64,000 bases of DNA from JAKITW01 sp041598875 (GTDB taxonomy: Bacteria > Desulfobacterota > Desulfobulbia > Desulfobulbales > BM004), in the NCBI GenBank assembly GCA_041598875.1, contig JBFHXP010000002.1:13819-77818 (forward strand), written 5' to 3'. Under the pieces are notes generated by a model that was given only the letters and a program-made list of their open reading frames with translations, was not told the origin of the DNA and searched no databases. Of this stretch, positions 52,502-59,140 are shown piece after piece. How positions within the stretch are numbered: position 1 is the stretch's first letter; each line of letters opens with the position of its first letter. Made by a program: the position numbers and the translations under genes.

Positions 52502-52652
52502 CAGCAGAAACTAAAAGTCTAACCCAGCAGCAGAACCGCACGTTCGCGAGGCCGGATACTCCCCTTATGCCTGGAAATCTCTGGCGGGTGATATGAACAG
52601 TGGCCCGGTGCTGTCTGTGTAGCGGTCCGAAAACTTATTTAGGGTATTTGCA

Positions 52653-53399
52653 ATGAAAACACGAGCACTCTTCCTGTCAGTTGGGCTGTCGATCCTTCTC
52701 CTCTCTTCCCCGGCATTTGGCTCGGCTTATACGTATAATGTATCGAGTGTGCGCGATACTGTCACCGGGGGAATGATGGATGGGCTGGAGGTGACTGCAT
52801 ACTATGAAAACGGCACATCTTCGAACGCATTCTGGGGATACCTGGGCGCACAACCAGGCGCGACCTCAGGTCGGGCTTATGTCTCTGACGGGTATCAATT
52901 GTTTCAGGGTGGCAACACCTATCTTTCCAACTGGACGCTCACCAATAGCAGTACGAGCAAACTTATCTCCCTGACCATCCAGGGCATGGGCATGGATTCA
53001 AATAATGAAAGACCACGGGCAAACGTTGTATTTGATTCATTTTATGGGACAGGAACCGGTGCTGACAAACGAACCCCCGGCTCCGAGTTGGGCAGGTTCA
53101 TTGCAGATCCCCTTGGAACCAACCCGGTACCCGTTACCTTCCTCTTCTCGGATCCGGTCGCCCATAAGGGAACAGTCTATGGTGACCTCTATGCCACCCT
53201 CACCCTGACATTTGGCGGGGGTGGTCTTGCGAAATATGATCGTACAACTGCACCAAATAATAAAATTGTTTTCACGGCTGACACGGACAGCATAACCCCG
53301 GTACCAGTGCCCGCAACCCTCTGGCTCCTGGGCTGTGGCATCCTCTCCCTGATCGGTTCAAGGAGAAAGACCGGCAGCAGCCCGCGCCTGAACGCATAA
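52653..53399 (+). CDS. Secreted protein with VPxPA/PEP-CTERM-like sorting tail
   Basis: 248 residues. A signal peptide (MKTRALFLSVGLSILLLSS, cut near AFGSA) begins it. The mature part is Gly/Ser/Thr-rich and beta-like with few charges. The C-terminus has VPVPATLWLLGCGILSLIG followed by SRRK: a Pro-rich motif, hydrophobic helix and basic tail, as in VPLPA/PEP-CTERM proteins processed by exosortases. No exosortase is in the window. It is followed by the adhesin gene after 37 bases and may share its promoter. Confidence 0.82.
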   Translation: MKTRALFLSVGLSILLLSSPAFGSAYTYNVSSVRDTVTGGMMDGLEVTAYYENGTSSNAFWGYLGAQPGATSGRAYVSDGYQLFQGGNTYLSNWTLTNSSTSKLISLTIQGMGMDSNNERPRANVVFDSFYGTGTGADKRTPGSELGRFIADPLGTNPVPVTFLFSDPVAHKGTVYGDLYATLTLTFGGGGLAKYDRTTAPNNKIVFTADTDSITPVPVPATLWLLGCGILSLIGSRRKTGSSPRLNA

Positions 53400-53436
53400 T
53401 ATCCACAACGACCATATTTACGATTTGGAGACCGCC

Positions 53437-54666
53437 ATGCCAGAATTAAATGCTCCTGCCCAACCATCGACAGCCACCCGTGATAACCTGGTGCGGGTCG
53501 GCAAACCCCAGGCCGGCCAATCCTCGGCACTGGTCCTCGCCCCTGGCGCAGCCATAGCCCTTGACTTTGACATAACCGAGGCCGAGGCGATCCTGCAAAA
53601 CGGCGCGTTGATCTTCCGCTTTGCCGATGACAGCGAGATCCAGCTGCAGAACTTTGAGGCCGTGCTTGCCAGCACCGAACTTATCCTTCAGGACGGCACT
53701 GAAATAAGCGGCGACCAGGTGATGGGGGTTATCCAACCGGGCGGCGACGAACCTGCTGCCGGGCCTGGCTCGACAAGCGGCGGCGCCGGTGAATATGACG
53801 ACTATCTTGGCAGTATAACAGGCCCGATTGAGCGGTTGGGCACCCTTGACCCGCGGCAATTGACCGACCCCCAGACCGATCTCGAAGGGGGCGCGGGCTT
53901 GGTACCACCTGATCCGCCTGAGACACCCCTTGTTCTGGCCGATGACACGGATCTTCTGTATTATGACCGGATCTTGTCTGAACAAGGAGAATTTTCTGAA
54001 GTAGGCAAAATACTACCGATTCTCAAGATATATAATGCCGGGCCAGGCCCGGACGACACCCTCTATGACAGCCACACCCGGGGCAATGTACTGAGCAACG
54101 ACATCGGAGACGGCCTGCGGGTAACCGGCTTTACCCACAACGGTACGACATACGTTGCGGACGGATCGACCGTGACCCTGAGTTCCGGGGCCAGGTTTTC
54201 CCTTGGAGCGGACGGCTCCTACCGCTACGCCTATGATACCACCGAGACGGTTGATAGCACGCAGAGACCAAATTTTAGCACCCTGTCTTTCCCAGGACTC
54301 AATGCCGGTCACGCTCCTGGACAGGACAAACATGCCATTGCCCGCATTGAGTTATCCGATCTGACCGATGATGACTGGCTCCAATTTGACTGGAGCGATA
54401 CTGCTGGCAACAAACATAATGCCGTATACCCTGAATTCGCCATCCAAAACAACACAGTAGAACTCTATGACCTTGACGGCTTTGCCAGCCTGGACATCAC
54501 GGTCCTTGCTGGGTCTGTCACTTTCGAATCACTCAAGGTGGAATACACCGATTCGACATTGACCAAAGAGACAATCCAGTACCAAGTGACAGACGCCTAC
54601 GGCGCCAGCGGTTCGGCCAACCTTATCCTCGACTTTGCCGCAACCAACCCACCGCCCGTGGCGTAA
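53437..54666 (+). CDS. Short LapA-like surface protein with retention module
   Basis: 409 residues from ATG 53437 (TTGGAG before it). Residues 1-100 resemble the retention module of LapA/BapA: LVLAPGAAIALDFDITEAEA and a hydrophobic FRFADDSEIQLQNFEAVL segment. A PAAG motif at 106-109 matches the LapG cut site (TAAG-type) and its distance from the start. A Gly/Ser linker and a VCBS/Ig-like domain follow (GNVLSNDIGDGLRVTGF, ADGSYRYAYDTTE). It ends FAATNPPPVA, exactly where the next repeat would begin in long adhesins. RTX repeats and a secretion-signal domain are absent. A clean terminator follows, so the end looks natural or fixed after a deletion. Confidence 0.82.
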   Translation: MPELNAPAQPSTATRDNLVRVGKPQAGQSSALVLAPGAAIALDFDITEAEAILQNGALIFRFADDSEIQLQNFEAVLASTELILQDGTEISGDQVMGVIQPGGDEPAAGPGSTSGGAGEYDDYLGSITGPIERLGTLDPRQLTDPQTDLEGGAGLVPPDPPETPLVLADDTDLLYYDRILSEQGEFSEVGKILPILKIYNAGPGPDDTLYDSHTRGNVLSNDIGDGLRVTGFTHNGTTYVADGSTVTLSSGARFSLGADGSYRYAYDTTETVDSTQRPNFSTLSFPGLNAGHAPGQDKHAIARIELSDLTDDDWLQFDWSDTAGNKHNAVYPEFAIQNNTVELYDLDGFASLDITVLAGSVTFESLKVEYTDSTLTKETIQYQVTDAYGASGSANLILDFAATNPPPVA

Positions 54667-54682
54667 CATCCGGTTTTATCTA

Positions 54683-54719
54683 AAAAACCACATCCCAAAA
54701 AAACAGGGGTGTGGTTTTT
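54683..54719 (+). terminator. Terminator of the short adhesin gene
   Basis: AAAAACCACA (54683-54692) pairs with TGTGGTTTTT (54710-54719), with an inner CCC/GGG pair. It lies 16 bases after the stop codon. Confidence 0.88.
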
Positions 54720-54846
54720 GCGTGCCAGCGCGCATCACTGAATTGACATTCATTCAGCACGTGCAACTGGCGTTTTTTTTAAAAAAACAACTGATTTTAG
54801 AGGTGTACGCAAATAAAGGAGAACTCTCAATAGGGGAGAAGTTGCT

Positions 54847-56208
54847 ATGCATAAAAAAATCGCTCTATTCACCGCAATTGCCGTGGCCCTCATACACCTG
54901 CCGCAGGTTTCATCTGCCGGAGAAACCGTGACAGTGCAACAAAGTGTGATAGATACCCTCACAACCAGCCCGCGCCTGGAAATGATGAAACATAATCGGA
55001 CCGCGATCAACCATGACATGGCCAAGGCCCGGGGCGGCTATTTCCCGCAACTTGACGTTGTGGCCGGCTATGGTTTCGGCGCCCATAAAAGCCTGACCAC
55101 CCGAAATGCAGCGGCCACCGCCCCCTATGATGACGACTGGATGGCCCGCAGTGACGCCGCCCTGATTCTGCAGCAGCTTGTTTTTGACGGAAACGAGGTG
55201 AAAAGCCAGGTTGATATTGACCGATTCAAGATAGACTCGATCAATTACCGGGTATTTGACAATGCCGAGGCCCTGGCCCTTGATGCCGCCCTTGCCGCCC
55301 TTGAGGTCTATCGCCAGCAGGAACTGCTCAAGGTTGCCGAGGCAAATGTGGCGGCCCACGAAAAAATTCTCGAATCCCTCAAGGTTATAGAACAGGCCGG
55401 CGCCGGCAGCAGCGCCGATGTCATCCAGACCCGGGCCCGCCTTTCACGGACCATGGCCACCCGGATAACGGTGATGAGCGACCTGGAAACCGCCCTGTCC
55501 AATTTTGAGCGGTTGGTCGGGTATCGGCCGGATACCGTGCAGTTTCCCGAAAATGCCGATGCGGTCCTGCCGGCTTCCCAGGATGAAATTATCAATATGG
55601 TGATAGCCTCCAACCCGAAATTCCTGGCAGCGGCCTCTGATATCAAGGTCGCCGGGGCGGTGGTCAATCTGGAGAAATCTAAATATTCCCCCAAAATATA
55701 CCTGGAGGGGGTTCTGAAATATGAAGATGGTACCGATGGGGTGGAAAGCTGGATCAGAGACGAGGGAGTCATGGTCCGGATGCGCTGGAACCTGTTCAAC
55801 GGCATGGCGGACGACGCCGCGGTCAAGGCGGCCAGGGCACGCAAACTGCAGGAGGAATTAAACCGGGAAGATATCATCAGAACCATTGCCAACGACACCA
55901 GGGCAACCTGGTCCAGATACACTGCAGCGGTGCAAACGGAAAAGGCCTTTGCAGAAAACGTCAGCTTCAACGAAGAGACCCGGACACTGTACAGCGACCA
56001 GTTCTCCATCGGCCAGCGAAGCCTTCTTGATCTTCTCGATGCTGAAAACGAGGCATTCCAGTCCCGGGGCCTCTACACCTCGGCCAAGGTTGACCGCGCG
56101 GCCACGGCCTATAAGCTTCTCGCCCTGCCCGGAAAACTCATAGATACGTTGGGCATCGATTCAGCTATCTACAAAGATCCCAAATATGAAAAGAGCAGGA
56201 AAAACTGA
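54847..56208 (+). CDS. TolC-family outer-membrane channel of type I secretion
   Basis: 453 residues. A signal peptide ends near VSSAG (about residue 24). The TolC repeats are seen as SPRLEMMKHNRTAINHDMAKARGGYFPQLDVVAGYG and later YSPKIYLEGVLKYEDG, with long helical parts containing many Ala and Gln. LLDLLDAENEAFQSRGLYTSA near the end is the second-repeat signature. It forms the outer-membrane part of the export path with the HlyD and ABC proteins. GGGGAGAAG precedes the ATG. It sits 180 bases after the adhesin terminator and so has its own promoter. Confidence 0.94.
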   Translation: MHKKIALFTAIAVALIHLPQVSSAGETVTVQQSVIDTLTTSPRLEMMKHNRTAINHDMAKARGGYFPQLDVVAGYGFGAHKSLTTRNAAATAPYDDDWMARSDAALILQQLVFDGNEVKSQVDIDRFKIDSINYRVFDNAEALALDAALAALEVYRQQELLKVAEANVAAHEKILESLKVIEQAGAGSSADVIQTRARLSRTMATRITVMSDLETALSNFERLVGYRPDTVQFPENADAVLPASQDEIINMVIASNPKFLAAASDIKVAGAVVNLEKSKYSPKIYLEGVLKYEDGTDGVESWIRDEGVMVRMRWNLFNGMADDAAVKAARARKLQEELNREDIIRTIANDTRATWSRYTAAVQTEKAFAENVSFNEETRTLYSDQFSIGQRSLLDLLDAENEAFQSRGLYTSAKVDRAATAYKLLALPGKLIDTLGIDSAIYKDPKYEKSRKN

Positions 56209-56301
56209 TACCAAACGTGAAACTCTCGTAAAAAGTCATGGGATAGCTAAGTCAAAAAAACTTGATAACAGGCAAGCGAACCTGTGAGACTCCGAGGCGA
56301 A

Positions 56302-56354
56302 GTGATTTTTCAGGTGCGAGGCCATACATATAGAGGTCGTGCCTGAAAAATCAC
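56302..56354. repeat. Foldback element between tolC-like and methyltransferase genes
   Basis: Arms GTGATTTTTCAGG (56302-56314) and CCTGAAAAATCAC (56342-56354) pair perfectly. Partly matching outer ends (TCGTAAAAAGTC near 56226 and the degenerate complement near 56375) suggest the core of a larger, decayed MITE-like unit of about 160 bases. It separates two convergent genes. Confidence 0.55.
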
Positions 56355-56451
56355 GGCAACGCGGGAGATCGGATTTATACGACGCCATCAGTCGATTCGT
56401 TGACTTCATACTTCAGCGGTTCAGCGTTCGATATACGATATTCAAAATGTA

Positions 56452-57303
56452 TTATCCCCTTTTCTCAGCCGCAAAAAGCGCGCCACCGGTATAGGGCGAT
56501 GTCCGGAAAGGCGTTGCCCCGATATGCCGGACCCCGACAAACCCTGCCCGCTCCATCAGCATAAGTTGATCCCCCACGGAGACCGTTCCCCCTACTCACT
56601 GGGCCCAGGCCTCAAGGCTGCCGACGAGGTGTGGGGGCAGTTCCGTTTCCAGTACAATATCCGCAAACTGCAGCCGTGCCGACGGTTTCAGCACCCGAAA
56701 GATCTCCTGAAATATTTTTTCCTTGTCCGGGACCAGGTTGATCACCCCGTTGGAGATGACCACATCAAAGGTCGAGTCGGCAAAGGGAATCGCGCTGTCG
56801 TTGACATGATGGATACGGGCATTTTCAATCAAGGCCGCGGCAAGATTTTTCCGGGCCCGTGCAACCATCTCCTCGGTCAGGTCAATACCATGGACAAAGC
56901 CATCAGGCCCGGCAAGGCGGGCGGCAACAACCACGTCAAAGCCGGCGCCATTGCCAATATCCAGCACCACGCTTCCCGGAGGGATCGTATTAATTGCAAA
57001 GGGATTGCCCACCCCGCAGAATGATGTCAGCAGCTCCGGCGGCAGCGCATCAAGCAGGGCCTTGTCATAGCCCAGGGCCTCTGCCCCCCGCCTGCCGGTG
57101 GGGTATGTGAACCTGCCGTCGGCAGAGACCGCCACCTCGGCATATTTGGCGCGAATCGCCGCCTGTATCCGGCCGATATCAACGGAAGAGATCGGCCCGC
57201 GACCGGCTTGCATATGAACCACGGGCAAGGGGGATGCCGACCCGGCATCAGACCCCGGAGGTCAGCAGGGTGAGTGTACCTTTTTTTCCACTCGATCATT
57301 CAT
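56452..57303 (-). CDS. ArsM-like SAM methyltransferase, probable selenoprotein with in-frame UGA
   Basis: 283 residues if both in-frame UGA codons are read as selenocysteine. From ATG 57303 (CAGGGG eight bases before it) the frame reads to TAA at 56452-56454 with UGA at codon 14 (57264-57262) and at 56598-56596. The SAM core is VVLDIGNGAGFDVVVAARL, HGIDLTEEMVARAR, and DVVISNGVINLVPDKEK. The late UGA aligns with the conserved Cys of W-x-x-C-V-x-G in arsenite methyltransferases (here EAWAQ-Sec-VGG), and similar sequence continues after it to the stop. The first UGA follows a Cys (SPC-Sec) and is followed by a SECIS-like hairpin. The alternative is two nonsense mutations. Substrate unproven. Confidence 0.78.
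57233..57264 (-). promoter_or_regulatory. UGA codon 14 and SECIS-like hairpin
   Basis: On the minus strand UGA (57264-57262) is followed at base 13 by GAUGCC, a loop GGGUC at bases 19-23, and GGCAUC at 24-29. A lower stem GGGG/CCCC lies below a UCU bulge. The GGU in the loop and its distance from UGA match bacterial SECIS elements such as that of E. coli fdhF. Confidence 0.7.
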
Positions 57304-57442
57304 GGCAACAACCCCTGGCAGTTCGTATTATCATTTCAGCTCCTCCGCCCCCGGGGGCAAACCGATAAGGTGTCTCTTCCATACCATAAACCAGCTACCA
57401 AAAGGTGCCGGCTCGTTGATATGCAGCGAGCAGTGTAGCGCA

Positions 57443-58807
57443 TTACACCACGGTATCAAACAGAAAACGCATGGGATTTCGCCAGGTGAGAAGATCGATA
57501 AGTTCGTTGCGGTCCGGAAGTACCTCCCGCCCGGCCCGGGGCACCTCGCAGGAACCTCTGCCATTTAAGGCGCCAATATCCATGGCTGCAACAAAGCGCG
57601 CGAAATACTGGTCATAGGTGGTAATCAATCCCCCATGTCCTGTGCCGAGAATCATGGGAATATCCGAGCCCCAGAGCAGTTTTTCCTTGAGCGTGCAGAC
57701 CGGGTTTTCAATATCGAGCCTGTTGTCAAGCTCCCCGGCCTCATCAAGGGCAAGGAGCCAGCCCAACGCGGCCACCGCCCTGTGATCATTATAGTTGAAC
57801 GCCGCCAGATCGGCATAGGTATTTTTGTATGTCTTGAGCAGCCGGATCAGAATGGCGGTCCAGGTGGTTTTTTTCAGCTTTGGCCGCGGAACCATCATCG
57901 ATGTTGCCATGGGAAACGGCGTCTCATCGTACTCCTCCTCCACCTGGTTAAAAAACACGGTCTTTTTCAACTCCTCTTCGCCGCCGAAATGGGCAAAATT
58001 AATCCTGAAATCATCCGCCCTATCGCCCAGGGCATGCAGGACCGCCCGCCAGTTTGCCGGATGGGTAAAGGCATCTGCCTCCTTTTTTGTGATATCCTGG
58101 GCTGAATAGGAACCAGGCTTGGGCTGGCAATGGGTGGTTACCGGAATATTCCGGTCGCAGAACAGGGTATAGAGGGCCCGGTATTTTCTCGCAATGGCCG
58201 GGGAACCATCAGAGACGCTGTAGGGGTTGAAACCAATGGGCGGGTAGAGCTTGATCCCGATCGGCCTGCCGTTGCCAAGGCCACTGATATCAACCCGACC
58301 CTGGACAGACCGCAGCACCTCCGCCCCGCACCTCTCTGCAAAGGTGTCAAAATCAGCGGCCAGGGTATCAAGCCGCCATGCCTGGACCTTGCGAAGATCA
58401 AGACCGACAAAGGGGAGAAAAAGGGCGTCCCCGGCAAACTGAGTATCCCCTATCTCCGAGATCAACCTCTTTGCCTGATAATAGACATGGTCCTTCTGCG
58501 CCCCCTCAATTTCATCAAAGTCCATGATCAGGGGAGTAATGACCGGCCGGCGTCCTGTCAGCGGTGAATGGACGGCCAGCGCCTCGCTGATCTGTTGCGC
58601 CAGGATAACGGCATTATCCCGGGGCCTGCGGTCAAAAAAATTGATATAGCTCTCAAAATTCTTCAACTCCTTTTTATGCAGACCACAGAGAAATGCCAGG
58701 GCAAGAAGTGAGTTGGGCAGAAATCGCACGTTGCCCAGGGTGGGATAGAGGGGAATGTCCTCAATATTGAACAGATGACAATGGGAATCAATAAAACAGG
58801 CGCTCAT
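57443..58807 (-). CDS. Amidohydrolase-family metal-dependent hydrolase
   Basis: 454 residues from ATG 58807, chosen for AAGGAGGGGG just upstream; a longer frame to 58921 has no such site. The N-terminal FIDSHCHLFNIEDIPLYP gives the D-x-H-x-H metal motif. Later metal His candidates lie in PVTTHCQPKPGSYS and INFAHFGGEEEL, and WGSDIPM supplies the late Asp of the TIM-barrel amidohydrolase_2 family. The substrate is unknown. It is about 140 bases upstream of the methyltransferase on the same strand. Confidence 0.8.
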   Translation of the reverse strand: MSACFIDSHCHLFNIEDIPLYPTLGNVRFLPNSLLALAFLCGLHKKELKNFESYINFFDRRPRDNAVILAQQISEALAVHSPLTGRRPVITPLIMDFDEIEGAQKDHVYYQAKRLISEIGDTQFAGDALFLPFVGLDLRKVQAWRLDTLAADFDTFAERCGAEVLRSVQGRVDISGLGNGRPIGIKLYPPIGFNPYSVSDGSPAIARKYRALYTLFCDRNIPVTTHCQPKPGSYSAQDITKKEADAFTHPANWRAVLHALGDRADDFRINFAHFGGEEELKKTVFFNQVEEEYDETPFPMATSMMVPRPKLKKTTWTAILIRLLKTYKNTYADLAAFNYNDHRAVAALGWLLALDEAGELDNRLDIENPVCTLKEKLLWGSDIPMILGTGHGGLITTYDQYFARFVAAMDIGALNGRGSCEVPRAGREVLPDRNELIDLLTWRNPMRFLFDTVV

Positions 58808-59140
58808 TTCCCCCCTCCTTATTCTCTGTTGCACCTTTCCGCCAACCGCTTTGCGGCCATTTGCGGCCAGTAAGGATCCGGAAATCCCCCCTCGCGGTAT
58901 GGTTTCCCCGTCAGCCCACACAAACCTATATCCACGGAACTCTTTTCATTTAGCAGGATTAAAGCCTCTTTTCAAGGGATAAACCCGGACGGAGCAAGGA
59001 TATCCCCTTATCGCCAAGGCCCCTTAAATCATCCTCCACGGCACGAAAAATCCTGGCTATTTACCAAGGCCAGGGGATAGTTTATAGAGGGTGTGGATGG
59101 CGCCCCTTGACCATAATAATCTTCAGCAAAAAAACGAACA
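58808..59140. other. Divergent intergenic region
   Basis: 333 bases between the amidohydrolase (minus) and the transporter (plus). Both promoters should be here. No strong -35/-10 pair or palindrome was identified. Confidence 0.45.

Larger units (their letters stand above)
51751..52652. other. Long regulatory gap between ABC exporter and PEP-CTERM-like gene
   Basis: About 900 bases between divergent genes without a credible coding frame. It holds two copies of the palindrome TTTCCGGAAA (51888-51897 and 52098-52107), a sigma-54 promoter at 52213-52228, and a hairpin with T-run at 52472-52501. A 32-codon frame starts at ATG 52284 (GAGGAG one base before it), but this is too close for a good ribosome site. 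The leader of the downstream gene is thus over 400 bases if that promoter is used. Confidence 0.55.

Noticed and set aside
52240..52652. Possible c-di-GMP riboswitch in the PEP-CTERM leader
   Set aside because: Looked for the conserved core of GEMM-I and found no matching sequence or tetraloop-receptor pair; only an ordinary hairpin is present.
54666..54846. Frameshifted continuation of the short adhesin
   Set aside because: No reading frame after the stop gives VCBS or RTX-like sequence, and a clean terminator follows within 20 bases.
57027..57299. 90-codon frame overlapping the methyltransferase start in another frame
   Set aside because: It runs through conserved methyltransferase sequence in the wrong frame, and its product is Arg/Pro-rich without motifs.
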